Part shown: one piece after another, positions 8,290 through 17,295 of the stretch
Layout of the letters: each line of letters opens with the position of its first letter
Numbering within the stretch: position 1 is the stretch's first letter
Assembly (NCBI GenBank): GCA_015060685.1
Contig: SUXZ01000015.1
Location: 1-64,000, forward strand
Direction of reading: 5' to 3'
Length of the DNA stretch: 64,000 bases
Source of the DNA: Mediterranea massiliensis
Lineage (GTDB): Bacteria; Bacteroidota; Bacteroidia; Bacteroidales; Bacteroidaceae
The notes under the pieces: generated by a model
Told to the model about the DNA's origin: nothing
Seen by the model: only the letters and a program-made list of their open reading frames with translations
The model's database searches: none
Program-made: the position numbers and the translations under genes

Positions 8290-9609
8290 TTATCTTCTTG
8301 TTCTTTTACGTTTGTTATTATTACGGTTATTCATTTTCTTCATGATAATCCAGCCGATGATGCAGATGGCTACAACGGCAATAATCAAGATGGTGGTAAC
8401 GTTCAGGTTGTCGCCCTTTACGCGGCTCCACATTTCAAGAGCCTTTTCAAGGTCTTCCTTGTCGGTAAAGTCGCGGATAACGGCACAACGCTCAATTACC
8501 TTGCGGTCGGGATATTGTACGGGGTCGATGTGAATGCTATCGGCCTCTTCACCAAAGAAGTAGCTCAAGTCGTAGAACTCTTCAATCTCCGGATCGATTT
8601 TTGCTTCGAGAATCTCGGGAGTAGCTACGGCACTAACATAGCCAATGGCGTCCATGTTGCGAAGTGCAATGTCTGGACGACACATGAAGTTGATGAAGTA
8701 GCTTGCAGCTTTGATGTTTTGCGCATATTTCGGGATTACCCATCCGTCGAACCAAACGTTACTACCTTCCATCGGAACAACATAGTCGAGTTCAACGCCA
8801 ACGGCTTCGGCTTCTTCGATAGCCCAAACAGCATCGCCGCTCCAAGTAAAGTTAATCCAAGCCTTGCCTTTGGTCATCATTTCCTTACCGAAGTCGGCTT
8901 CCCAACCGGCAATGTTTGGCTTCATGGCTTTCAAATACTCTTCGGCTGTATTGATGGCCTCTTCCGAGTTGTCATTCATCAGTTGGTCAACGGTCACTTC
9001 ACCGGCTGCTAACTTATCGCGGTTGGCATAGATAATGGCTGTTCCGTAAGCATCGCGATATGAGTCTTTCATCAACACCTTGTTGACATACTTTTCGTTC
9101 CAGAGGCAATCCCAAGTAGAAGCCTCTTCTTCTGTAACGAACTCCTTATTATAAAGGTTACCGGCTGTACCCCACATGTAGCCTACGGCATAGTCGGTCA
9201 GGTTGCGTTCGTCAATGTTGAGCTTGTTCAGCTCTTGTTGGATATAGGGTGACAAGTTATTGATGTAGTCGGGTGTATCGCCGAAATCGCGGTTGATGGG
9301 AAGGAGCATGTCCTTGCTCATCATGCGTTGGATGATGTATTCCGACGGGCACACAACGTCGAAGTCGTCGTGTCCGCGCTCAATTTTTGTCAGCATAATC
9401 TCGTTAATGTCGAATACTTCGTAGATAATCTCTACCTCTTCGCCGGTTTGTTCTTTATACCACTCGGGGAATTCGGCAAGAACCTCTTCGTCGATGTAGT
9501 CGGCCCAATTGTAAACCTTCAGAATGTTGCTACGTTGTGCGTAGGCAGTTTGAATGGCAAAGATGCCAAGCAACAAAAGTGTTGCAAGTTTGCAAGTAGT
9601 TTTTTTCAT
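8290..9609 (-). CDS. potD: Spermidine/putrescine-binding protein with C-terminal membrane anchor
   Basis: Substrate-binding component of the polyamine ABC importer. The 439 residues begin with a signal peptide (MKKTTCKLATLLLLGIF...AYAQ), followed by a PotD fold starting LKVYNWADYIDEEVL, with FDVVCPSEYI, WINFTWSGDAVW and WFDGWVIPKYAQN as recognisable segments. Unlike the soluble E. coli PotD, it ends with a hydrophobic stretch (about 403-421, TTILIIAVVAICIIGWIIM) followed by a strongly basic tail. This predicts tethering to the inner membrane with the tail in the cytoplasm. It is the fourth gene of potABCD, 55 bp after potC. Confidence 0.93.
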   Translation of the reverse strand: MKKTTCKLATLLLLGIFAIQTAYAQRSNILKVYNWADYIDEEVLAEFPEWYKEQTGEEVEIIYEVFDINEIMLTKIERGHDDFDVVCPSEYIIQRMMSKDMLLPINRDFGDTPDYINNLSPYIQQELNKLNIDERNLTDYAVGYMWGTAGNLYNKEFVTEEEASTWDCLWNEKYVNKVLMKDSYRDAYGTAIIYANRDKLAAGEVTVDQLMNDNSEEAINTAEEYLKAMKPNIAGWEADFGKEMMTKGKAWINFTWSGDAVWAIEEAEAVGVELDYVVPMEGSNVWFDGWVIPKYAQNIKAASYFINFMCRPDIALRNMDAIGYVSAVATPEILEAKIDPEIEEFYDLSYFFGEEADSIHIDPVQYPDRKVIERCAVIRDFTDKEDLEKALEMWSRVKGDNLNVTTILIIAVVAICIIGWIIMKKMNNRNNNKRKRTRR

Positions 9610-9664
9610 TTTTTTTAGATAATTGTTTTAGTAAATGTTTGAGAAATGTAATTTATAAAAGTGG

Positions 9665-10459
9665 TTATTCTTTTTTCTTCTGTTTCTCTGCCCGTACATT
9701 GATGATGATGAGCAGCACCAATACGGTTACAAATATAATGGTGGACAACGGGCGGAGTTCGGGGGTAAGACCGCCTTTCCGCGCATCGGCATAGATGTAT
9801 GTCGATAGTGTATCCAGCCCGACGTTTCCTTTCGTGAATAGCGTAACCGCAAAGTCGTCGATTGAAAGCGTGAACGAAAGGATGAATCCGCTAATCATAC
9901 CCGGTAATATTTCCGGGAAGATAACCTTGTGGAGTGCCTGGAAAGGGGTAGCTCCCAAGTCGAGTGCGGCTTCGTAGATGTTGGGGTTCATCTTGACCAG
10001 GCGCGGCATTACGCTAAGCACCACATAGGGTGTACAGAATGCGATATGTGCCAGCACCACGGTGGTGAATCCTTGCGATATGCCGAAGCTGACAAACAAC
10101 AGGAACAACGACACACCTGTAATGATGTCGGGGTTCATGATGGGGATGCTGTTGGTGAAGTTCATCACGTTGCGCATGCGGCTTTTCATGTTGAAGATAC
10201 CGATGGCGGCTATGCTGCCCAAAGCTGTAGAGACGGTTGCTGCTATCAGTGCAATCAAGATGGTGTTGATGATGGCATTGATGAGCGAGCTGTTTACTCC
10301 TCCCGAGAAGAGTGAACTATATAGCTTGAACGAGAACCCTGTCCAGTTGCCCAACACCTTCGCTTCGGTAAACGAAAAGATGATGATAATCAAGATGGGG
10401 GCATAAAGCAAGGCAAGCAATAGCCACAAATATCCGTGTGCAAGTATTTTCTTCATCAT
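9665..10459 (-). CDS. potC: Spermidine/putrescine ABC transporter permease
   Basis: Inner-membrane permease (264 residues, about six transmembrane helices) of the polyamine importer. The binding-protein-dependent transport signature, which docks the ATPase, is visible as EAALDLGATPFQALHKVIFPEILPG. The start overlaps the end of potB by 4 bp (ATGA type), which implies translational coupling. The C-terminus is basic (RAEKQKKKE). Confidence 0.95.
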   Translation of the reverse strand: MMKKILAHGYLWLLLALLYAPILIIIIFSFTEAKVLGNWTGFSFKLYSSLFSGGVNSSLINAIINTILIALIAATVSTALGSIAAIGIFNMKSRMRNVMNFTNSIPIMNPDIITGVSLFLLFVSFGISQGFTTVVLAHIAFCTPYVVLSVMPRLVKMNPNIYEAALDLGATPFQALHKVIFPEILPGMISGFILSFTLSIDDFAVTLFTKGNVGLDTLSTYIYADARKGGLTPELRPLSTIIFVTVLVLLIIINVRAEKQKKKE

Positions 10460-11256
10460 ATCACACCTCCGCTTTCGTTTTGAACATTATCTTCATCGTT
10501 TCCAAACAGGCTGGTTAGCCCGATGAGCAGCAACATAATCAACGAGAGTGCAGCACCGTAGTTCCACATGCCGTTGTAGATGTTCTCTTGTACGGTTGTA
10601 CCAAACAGTTTGATGTTGTTCATTGTCAGCAATTCGGCAATGGCAAATGTGCTGACGGTTGGCATAAACACCATGATGATGCCGCTGGTTACACCCGGCA
10701 TGGAGAGGGGCAGTATCACTTTGGTAAATACCTTGATTGGGTTTGCACCAAGGTCTTGCGCTGCTTCAATAAGGCTTTGGTCCATCTTTTGCAAGGTGTT
10801 GTAGATGGGGTAAATCATGAAGGGCAGGAAGTTGTATATCATGCCGAATATTAGTGCGCCTTCTCCAAGCGGCAACTTCAGGAAGTCGAACAATGCCACG
10901 GTAGCCAGTGTACGGATAAGGATGTTTACCCACATCGGCAGGATGAATAGCACAACCATGGTTTTGCCGGCTTTGAAGTCCTTTTGGCTTAAGATGTATG
11001 CTGCCGGATAACCTAAAAGTATGCAAGCCACTGTTGTAATGATGGCAATACCTATCGAGTACAGGAAGGTGTTCAGTGCCTCGGGGTGCTGGATAAACTT
11101 TTGGAAGTTCTCAAACGTAAATGCCCCCTCTTCGTTTGTAAAGGCAAAGTAAACAATCAGTAGCAACGGTATTACTACGAAAACCAGCATGAACAAGGCA
11201 TAGGGTATGCCCCAATTCCTGCGTCGCATGAAGAAACGAGATATAGAATTTGTCAT
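10456..11256 (-). CDS. potB: Spermidine/putrescine ABC transporter permease
   Basis: Second permease subunit (266 residues) of the polyamine importer with about six membrane helices. The EAA-loop is IEAAQDLGANPIKVFTKVILPLSMPG. The basic N-terminus (RFFMRRRNWG) fits a cytoplasmic start. It begins 3 bp after the potA stop and overlaps potC by 4 bp, so potA-B-C are tightly coupled. Confidence 0.95.
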   Translation of the reverse strand: MTNSISRFFMRRRNWGIPYALFMLVFVVIPLLLIVYFAFTNEEGAFTFENFQKFIQHPEALNTFLYSIGIAIITTVACILLGYPAAYILSQKDFKAGKTMVVLFILPMWVNILIRTLATVALFDFLKLPLGEGALIFGMIYNFLPFMIYPIYNTLQKMDQSLIEAAQDLGANPIKVFTKVILPLSMPGVTSGIIMVFMPTVSTFAIAELLTMNNIKLFGTTVQENIYNGMWNYGAALSLIMLLLIGLTSLFGNDEDNVQNESGGVI

Positions 11257-11259
11257 TTC

Positions 11260-12657
11260 TTATTCGCCAGTTTTGTTGTTAGCTACTACATTTATCTTGT
11301 CGGGAGCAATGCTGATGCCGACGCGGTCGCCATCGTCCCACACGTCGTTGGTGTTCACGTAGATGTTTTCGTCCCAATCGGTCAGCACGGTAAGGTGGTA
11401 GTGGTTGCCTTTGTAAAGAATGAATTTCACTTCTCCCGTCAGGTTTCCGTCTTCTTCGTAGTCTTCCAGAATCACGTCGTCGAATCCTACATTTACCAAT
11501 ACGTCGCTTCCGTTTTCAATGTTGCTTACGGGCTGGCATTCGAAGGTTTGTCCAAGGAATTCCACGTGATTTTCGTCAATCAGTTTGCCTTCGAACGTGT
11601 TGCACAGACGCTCCTTTGCCATAACGTGAATGTCGAAAGGCTTCACCAGCAATCCCACTTCGCGTCCGGCTTCAAAGCTATGATAGTCTTGCACCATCAG
11701 TTCGTAGCCTTCCTTGGTTTGTACCAACATTTCGTAGTGTACACCCTTGAAGATGCAGCTGGTTACGGTGCCAAGCATTTGTGCGGCATCCGACGGGTCG
11801 AAGATGTAGATGTCTTCCGGACGGATAACCACGTCGATAGGCGTGTGTTGTCCGAATCCTTTATCCACGCAATCGAAGTCGTGTCCGGCAAAGTGTACGC
11901 GTTTGTCTTCAATCATTATTCCGTTCAGGATGTTACTTTCGCCGATAAAGTCGGCTACAAACGGATTGATAGGTTCGTTGTAGATATCCATAGGTGTGCC
12001 TATCTGCTGAATCTTTCCTTCGCTCATCACCACGATGGTGTCGCTCAGTGTCAAGGCCTCTTCTTGGTCGTGTGTAACATATACGAATGTGATACCCAGT
12101 TTTTGGTGCATCTCTTTCAGTTCCATCTGCATGTCCTTGCGCATCTTCAGGTCGAGTGCGGCAAGCGGTTCGTCCAGCAGCAATACCTCCGGCTCGTTTA
12201 CGATGGCCCGTGCAATGGCAACGCGTTGTTGCTGACCGCCCGAAAGCGAATCCACGCTACGGTCTTCATAGTCGGTCATGCCTACCATGCGCAATGCCTG
12301 GGTCACCTTTTTGTCGATGGCATCTTGCGGTATTTTTTTCAGCTTCAAGCCGAAAGCAATGTTGTTATAAACGTTCAGGTGGGGGAACAGTGCATACTTT
12401 TGGAATACAGTATTCACCGGACGCTGATGGGGTGGCGTCTGTGTAATGTCCTTACCAGAAATTGTTATCACTCCTTCCGTAGCGGTTTGGAAACCTGCAA
12501 TCAAGCGTAACAGGGTGGTCTTTCCACAACCTGATGGTCCCAAAATCGTTACAAACTCGCCCTTGCGGACAGACAAGCTCACATCATTCAGCACGGTCTT
12601 GTCGCCGAAGCATTTAGATACGTGCTCCACGCTGATGATGCAGTCGGATTTTTGCAT
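11260..12657 (-). CDS. potA: Spermidine/putrescine ABC transporter ATP-binding protein with duplicated C-terminal domain
   Basis: ATPase of the polyamine importer. Walker A is GPSGCGKTT (40-48), the signature [14 protein letters not shown] (about 138-151) and Walker [12 protein letters not shown]. The 465 residues exceed the roughly 370-380 usual for PotA because the C-terminal TOBE-like regulatory part appears twice (about 293-350 and 405-460). Both copies share the pattern GxVxxxxxKGxHYxxxV...GxxVGxxxxPxxIxVx. It is the first gene of the operon and follows a -7 box at 12742-12749 with a leader of about 80 nt. Confidence 0.95.
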   Translation of the reverse strand: MQKSDCIISVEHVSKCFGDKTVLNDVSLSVRKGEFVTILGPSGCGKTTLLRLIAGFQTATEGVITISGKDITQTPPHQRPVNTVFQKYALFPHLNVYNNIAFGLKLKKIPQDAIDKKVTQALRMVGMTDYEDRSVDSLSGGQQQRVAIARAIVNEPEVLLLDEPLAALDLKMRKDMQMELKEMHQKLGITFVYVTHDQEEALTLSDTIVVMSEGKIQQIGTPMDIYNEPINPFVADFIGESNILNGIMIEDKRVHFAGHDFDCVDKGFGQHTPIDVVIRPEDIYIFDPSDAAQMLGTVTSCIFKGVHYEMLVQTKEGYELMVQDYHSFEAGREVGLLVKPFDIHVMAKERLCNTFEGKLIDENHVEFLGQTFECQPVSNIENGSDVLVNVGFDDVILEDYEEDGNLTGEVKFILYKGNHYHLTVLTDWDENIYVNTNDVWDDGDRVGISIAPDKINVVANNKTGE

Positions 12658-12741
12658 AAGCCTTAATAAACTTTATCCAAATAAATGAAACAAATAATAC
12701 CAGTCACACATAATATCTCCTTTTCTAAAAGAAAGTGGCGA

Positions 12742-12749
12742 CAAAGATA
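12742..12749 (-). promoter_or_regulatory. -7 promoter box for the potABCD operon
   Basis: Minus-strand TATCTTTG is an exact TAnnTTTG match, 85 bp before the potA ATG. The leader shows no riboswitch fold that I recognise. Confidence 0.55.
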
Positions 12750-12826
12750 ACTAAAATCTGCAAAAAAAAGTATTTCGAAGAAATAATTCTCAAGAATCTC
12801 ATTATAATTTGCTAAAATGATACCGA

Positions 12827-12854
12827 TTTGTGTGCATTAGATTTCATATTTTTG
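12827..12854 (+). promoter_or_regulatory. Promoter for the alpha-galactosidase gene
   Basis: TTTG (12827-12830) and TATTTTTG (12847-12854) are separated by 16 bp, slightly shorter than the usual 19-21. The box lies 30 bp before the ATG at 12885. The 228-bp gap to potA holds the two divergent promoters and nothing else recognisable. Confidence 0.5.
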
Positions 12855-12884
12855 CATCGTGAAACTAATAATTAATACAATACT

Positions 12885-15089
12885 ATGAGTTTAAAGAGAT
12901 TATTCGGCTTGTTTTTCATGGCCGTGCTGATGGCAGGAAATGCGTCGGCGCAACAGGTGGTGGTGGCTACGCCCAACACCACGATGGCTCTCTCGGCTCC
13001 CCAGGGAGGTGAGTTGAAGCATATCTATTATGGCACCCGTTTGGATGCATCCGATTTGTCGAACATCGAAGCAGCCCAATCGGCTCAACGTGCCTTTCCG
13101 GTGCATGGCATGTACACTCCGTTGGAGACGGCTTTGTCCGTGAAGCATGCCGACGGTAATATGTCGTTGCAACTGGTTGTAAACAATGTGACTAACCGTC
13201 AGGAGGCGAACGCCGATGTAACCGTCATCGAGTTGGTGGACAAGGTGTATCCTTTCCAAGTAAATGTGTGCTACCGTGCCTATAAGGATGTGGATATCAT
13301 CGAGGCGTGGACAGAGATTAGCCACCAGGAGAAGAAACCCGTTGTGCTGAATCAGTTTGCTTCGGCCTACCTGCCTATCCGTAGGAGCGATGTGTGGATG
13401 TCGTCGTTGTATGGCTCGTGGGCCAACGAAGGCAAACTGGTGGAAGAGCCGCTTACACCGGGCATGAAGGTGGTGAAGAATAAAGATGGTGTGCGCAACT
13501 CGCATACGGCTCATGCCGAGGTGATGTTTTCGCTCGATGGCCGCCCACAAGAGAATAGCGGCAATGTGATTGGTGCCGCCCTTTGCTATTCGGGCAACTA
13601 CAAACTTCGCGTAGATACTCACGACGATGAATTCCATCATTTCTTTGCCGGCATCAACGAAGAAAATTCGGCCTATACGTTGAAGAAGGATGAACTGTTC
13701 GTTACCCCGGCTTTGGCATTGACCTATAGCAACGAAGGCTTGAGCGGTAGTAGCCGCAATTTCCATAAGTGGGCGCGTCAATACAAGATAGCCAACGGCA
13801 ACACCCCTCGCAAGATTCTTCTGAATAGTTGGGAAGGCGTTTATTTCGATATCAACCAGGAAGGAATGGATCAGATGATGGCCGATATTGCTTCAATGGG
13901 AGGCGAGTTGTTTGTGATGGATGACGGTTGGTTTGGCGATAAATATCCACGCAAAAACGACTCGTCTTCGTTGGGCGATTGGGTAGTGGACGAACGCAAA
14001 TTGCCCGAAGGAATTGAAGGCCTTTTGCGTGATGCCAAGAAACACGGCATTAAGTTTGGCTTATGGATTGAGCCTGAGATGACTAACACAACCAGTGAGT
14101 TGTACGAACAGCACCCTGATTGGATACTGAAGGCCCCTCTTCGCGAACCTGTTTTAGGTCGTGGAGGCACCCAGTTGGTACTCGATTTGGCCAACCCCGA
14201 AGTGCAGGATTTTGTCTTCGGCATTGTGGATGACTTGATGACCAAGTATCCCGAACTCGACTATATTAAATGGGATGCTAATATGTCCGTTCAAAACCAT
14301 GGCTCGCAATACCTTGGCAAGGACGAACAAAGCCACATGTACATTGCCTACCATCGCGGATTCGAAAGCGTATGTCAACGAATCCGTGCCAAATATCCTT
14401 CGCTCACCATCCAGGCTTGTGCAAGCGGTGGCGGCCGGGCAAACTATGGCGTGATGCCCTATTTCGACGAGTTTTGGGTGAGCGACAATACCGATTGCCT
14501 GCAACGCGTTTACATGCAATGGGGTACAAGCTACTTTTTCCCCGCCATTGCCATGGCTTCGCACATCAGTGCCGCCCCCAATCATCAAACCTTCCGCACC
14601 TCGGCCTTGAAGTATCGCATCGATGTAGCCATGAGCGGACGTTTGGGCATGGAGATACAACCCAAGCACATGACCGACGAAGAGAAGGCACTTTGCCGTA
14701 AGGCCATCAGCGAGTATAAGGAGATTCGTCCGGTGGTGCAATTCGGCGATATCTACCGCCTAGTTTCACCTTATGATAATAAGGGCCTGGCATCGCTCAT
14801 GTATGTATCGCAAAAGAAGGATGAAGCCGTCTTCTATTGGTGGAAGCTTGAACACATGGTAAACCAACACTTGCCCAGAGTGAAGATGGCCGGCCTCTCG
14901 CCCGACAAGTACTACCAGGTGCGCGAGCTGAATCGCATAGACAACAAGCCCTTGCCGTTCGAAGGAAAAACCTATAGCGGTGCCTATCTGATGGCCAATG
15001 GCTTGGATATGCCATACAATCATACGGTAGATTATCACAAGCAAAACGATTATTCAAGCCGTGTGCTTTATCTGAAAGAGGTGAAGTAA
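12885..15089 (+). CDS. Alpha-galactosidase, glycoside hydrolase family 36
   Basis: Cleaves terminal alpha-1,6-galactose from raffinose-family sugars or galactomannans. The 734 residues carry a signal peptide (MSLKRLFGLFFMAVLMAGNA), so it acts in the periplasm or outside. An N-terminal beta-supersandwich precedes a (beta/alpha)8 domain with MDDGWFG (about 345-351) and GLWIEPEM. The nucleophile lies in YIKWDAN (D464), CASGGGR follows, and the acid/base lies in WVSDNTD (D534). No SusC/D pair or regulator is adjacent, so it appears to be a free-standing enzyme gene. Confidence 0.92.
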   Translation: MSLKRLFGLFFMAVLMAGNASAQQVVVATPNTTMALSAPQGGELKHIYYGTRLDASDLSNIEAAQSAQRAFPVHGMYTPLETALSVKHADGNMSLQLVVNNVTNRQEANADVTVIELVDKVYPFQVNVCYRAYKDVDIIEAWTEISHQEKKPVVLNQFASAYLPIRRSDVWMSSLYGSWANEGKLVEEPLTPGMKVVKNKDGVRNSHTAHAEVMFSLDGRPQENSGNVIGAALCYSGNYKLRVDTHDDEFHHFFAGINEENSAYTLKKDELFVTPALALTYSNEGLSGSSRNFHKWARQYKIANGNTPRKILLNSWEGVYFDINQEGMDQMMADIASMGGELFVMDDGWFGDKYPRKNDSSSLGDWVVDERKLPEGIEGLLRDAKKHGIKFGLWIEPEMTNTTSELYEQHPDWILKAPLREPVLGRGGTQLVLDLANPEVQDFVFGIVDDLMTKYPELDYIKWDANMSVQNHGSQYLGKDEQSHMYIAYHRGFESVCQRIRAKYPSLTIQACASGGGRANYGVMPYFDEFWVSDNTDCLQRVYMQWGTSYFFPAIAMASHISAAPNHQTFRTSALKYRIDVAMSGRLGMEIQPKHMTDEEKALCRKAISEYKEIRPVVQFGDIYRLVSPYDNKGLASLMYVSQKKDEAVFYWWKLEHMVNQHLPRVKMAGLSPDKYYQVRELNRIDNKPLPFEGKTYSGAYLMANGLDMPYNHTVDYHKQNDYSSRVLYLKEVK

Positions 15090-15139
15090 TATTCCTTAAC
15101 AAGCAGAAATGCCCCGAAAACCATAATAATAGGGGAGGA

Positions 15140-15185
15140 AAATTTTCCCAGTAGGGTAGATATTTTTTGCCTACTGGGAAAATTT
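15140..15185. repeat. Perfect 16-bp inverted repeat downstream of the alpha-galactosidase gene
   Basis: Arms at 15140-15155 and 15170-15185 are perfectly complementary with a 14-nt T-rich loop. A third partial copy (ACTGGGAAAA, 15195-15204) and a small GCCC/GGGC hairpin (about 15212-15223) follow. It probably ends the upstream transcript, but there is no canonical T run. The rest of 15090-15375 holds only the ettA promoter. Confidence 0.55.
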
Positions 15186-15314
15186 ATTTTCTCAACTGGG
15201 AAAAATAAACGGCCCTTTTCGGGCAGATTCCGAAAGTAGGAAAAAGTAGGACATTCTGTCTCGTCCGAACGGCTCTGTTGCAACGATGATGCAACATATT
15301 ATATCATTATTACA

Positions 15315-15346
15315 TTTGTTTTAATTGCCGATAATCTATATCTTTG
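15315..15346 (+). promoter_or_regulatory. Consensus promoter for ettA
   Basis: TTTG (15315-15318), a 20-bp spacer and TATCTTTG (15339-15346) match the Bacteroidetes consensus exactly. The ATG lies 29 bp further on. Confidence 0.7.
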
Positions 15347-15375
15347 CACGCAAATAACCTTATAATAGAATAAGA

Positions 15376-17073
15376 ATGGCAACAGTTGACGACAAAAAGA
15401 TTATTTTCTCGATGGTTGGACTGAACAAAACCATCCCACAAAACAACAAGCAGGTGTTGAAAAACATCTATCTATCCTTCTTCTACGGAGCAAAAATCGG
15501 TATCATCGGTTTGAACGGCTCGGGTAAATCTACCTTGCTGAAGATTATTGCCGGTTTGGACAAATCCTACCAGGGCGAAGTGGTGTTCTCGCCCGGATAC
15601 TCGGTGGGATACTTGGCGCAAGAACCCTACCTTGACCCTACAAAAACCGTGAAAGAGGTAGTTATGGAAGGCGTTCAGCCCATTGTAGATGCACTTGCCG
15701 AATACGAAGAAATCAACCAGAAGTTTGGCTTGCCCGAGTATTACGAAGACCCCGACAAGATGGAGAAACTCTTTACTCGTCAGGCCGAATTGCAAGATAT
15801 TATCGATGCAACCGATGCATGGAACTTGGATAGCAAGCTCGAACGCGCTATGGACGCCTTGCGTTGTCCGCCCGAAGACCAAAACGTGGAGCATCTTTCG
15901 GGTGGTGAACGTCGTCGTGTCGCTTTGTGCCGTCTGTTGCTTCAAAAGCCCGACATCCTATTGCTGGACGAACCTACCAATCACCTCGATGCCGAATCAA
16001 TCGACTGGTTGGAACAACACTTGCAACAATACGAGGGTACCGTAATTGCCGTAACCCACGACCGTTACTTCCTTGACCACGTAGCCGGTTGGATTCTTGA
16101 ACTCGACCGTGGCGAAGGTATTCCCTGGAAGGGCAACTACTCGAGCTGGCTCGACCAAAAGACTAAGCGCATGGAGATGGAAGAGAAGACCGCCAGCAAA
16201 CGTCGCAAAACACTTGAACGCGAGTTAGAATGGGTGCGCATGGCACCGAAGGCACGCCAAGCCAAGGGTAAGGCTCGTTTGAACTCGTACGACAAGTTGC
16301 TGAACGAAGACGTTAAGGAAAAGGAAGAAAAGTTGGAAATATTCATCCCCAACGGCCCTCGTTTGGGAAACAAGGTTATCGAAGCCAAGTATGTGGCCAA
16401 GGCATTTGGCGACAAGCTGTTGTTCGACGACTTGAACTTCATGCTTCCACCCAACGGCATCGTAGGTATTATTGGTCCTAACGGTGCGGGTAAAACAACC
16501 CTCTTCCGCTTGATTATGGGCTTGGAAAAGGCCGATGGCGGCGAGTTTGAAGTGGGCGAAACCGTAAAGGTGGCATATGTTGACCAACAACACAAGGACA
16601 TCGACCCCAACAAGAGCGTATATCAAGTAATCTCGGGCGGAAACGACCTTATTCGCATGGGTGGCCGCGACATTAATGCTCGCGCTTACCTCAGCCGTTT
16701 CAACTTCTCGGGTGCCGACCAGGAGAAGCTTTGCGGCGTACTTTCGGGTGGTGAACGCAACCGCCTGCACCTGGCCATGTGCCTGAAGGAAGAGGGCAAC
16801 GTACTGTTGCTGGACGAACCTACCAACGACATCGACGTAAACACACTTCGTGCACTCGAAGAAGGTCTTGAAAACTTCGCCGGCTGTGCCGTAGTCATCA
16901 GCCACGACCGTTGGTTCCTCGACCGTATCTGTACACACATCCTTGCATTCGAAGGCGATTCGAACGTCTTTTTCTTCGAAGGTTCATACTCGGAATACGA
17001 AGAGAACAAGCTGAAGAGATTGGGTAAGGAAGAGCCTACGCGCGTTCGATACAGAAAGTTAATGAATGACTAA
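15376..17073 (+). CDS. ettA: ABC-F translation factor EttA
   Basis: Energy-dependent translational throttle, a cytoplasmic ABC-F ATPase that binds the ribosomal E site and couples elongation to ATP/ADP level. The 565 residues hold two ABC cassettes: the first has Walker A GLNGSGKST (45-53), LSGGERRRVALCR and LLLDEPTNHLD; the second has GPNGAGKTT, LSGGERNRLHLAM and LLLDEPTNDID. The EttA arm lies within cassette 1 and a basic linker (ASKRRKTLERELEWVRMAPKARQAK region) joins the two. The length matches EttA (about 555) better than Uup. Codons are biased to C-ending forms, suggesting high expression. Confidence 0.94.
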   Translation: MATVDDKKIIFSMVGLNKTIPQNNKQVLKNIYLSFFYGAKIGIIGLNGSGKSTLLKIIAGLDKSYQGEVVFSPGYSVGYLAQEPYLDPTKTVKEVVMEGVQPIVDALAEYEEINQKFGLPEYYEDPDKMEKLFTRQAELQDIIDATDAWNLDSKLERAMDALRCPPEDQNVEHLSGGERRRVALCRLLLQKPDILLLDEPTNHLDAESIDWLEQHLQQYEGTVIAVTHDRYFLDHVAGWILELDRGEGIPWKGNYSSWLDQKTKRMEMEEKTASKRRKTLERELEWVRMAPKARQAKGKARLNSYDKLLNEDVKEKEEKLEIFIPNGPRLGNKVIEAKYVAKAFGDKLLFDDLNFMLPPNGIVGIIGPNGAGKTTLFRLIMGLEKADGGEFEVGETVKVAYVDQQHKDIDPNKSVYQVISGGNDLIRMGGRDINARAYLSRFNFSGADQEKLCGVLSGGERNRLHLAMCLKEEGNVLLLDEPTNDIDVNTLRALEEGLENFAGCAVVISHDRWFLDRICTHILAFEGDSNVFFFEGSYSEYEENKLKRLGKEEPTRVRYRKLMND

Positions 17074-17120
17074 TTAAGCTGACGTTTTGTCCGTAATCAA
17101 ATGGTTTTATATCATAAGGA

Positions 17121-17150
17121 AAGCCTTGCATGTTTTATGCGAGGCTTTTT
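17121..17150 (+). terminator. Terminator of ettA
   Basis: An eleven-pair stem (AAGCCTTGCAT/ATGCGAGGCTT, one G-U) is followed by TTTTTGTTT and lies about 47 nt after the ettA stop. Confidence 0.75.
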
Positions 17151-17230
17151 GTTTATTGTAGCTTTCTTAATGCTAAAAATATTTAATAAAAATGTAGTAT
17201 TCATATAATCTCTATCTCCTTTTTTATTTT

Positions 17231-17238
17231 TATATTTG
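17231..17238 (+). promoter_or_regulatory. -7 promoter box for the TonB-receptor operon
   Basis: TATATTTG matches TAnnTTTG exactly, 58 bp before the ATG at 17296, and gives a leader of about 50 nt. Confidence 0.55.
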
Positions 17239-17295
17239 CAACACGAAAACATTTTTAACGTTTAATTAACACTAACAATTAACTAAAAAAGGTTT

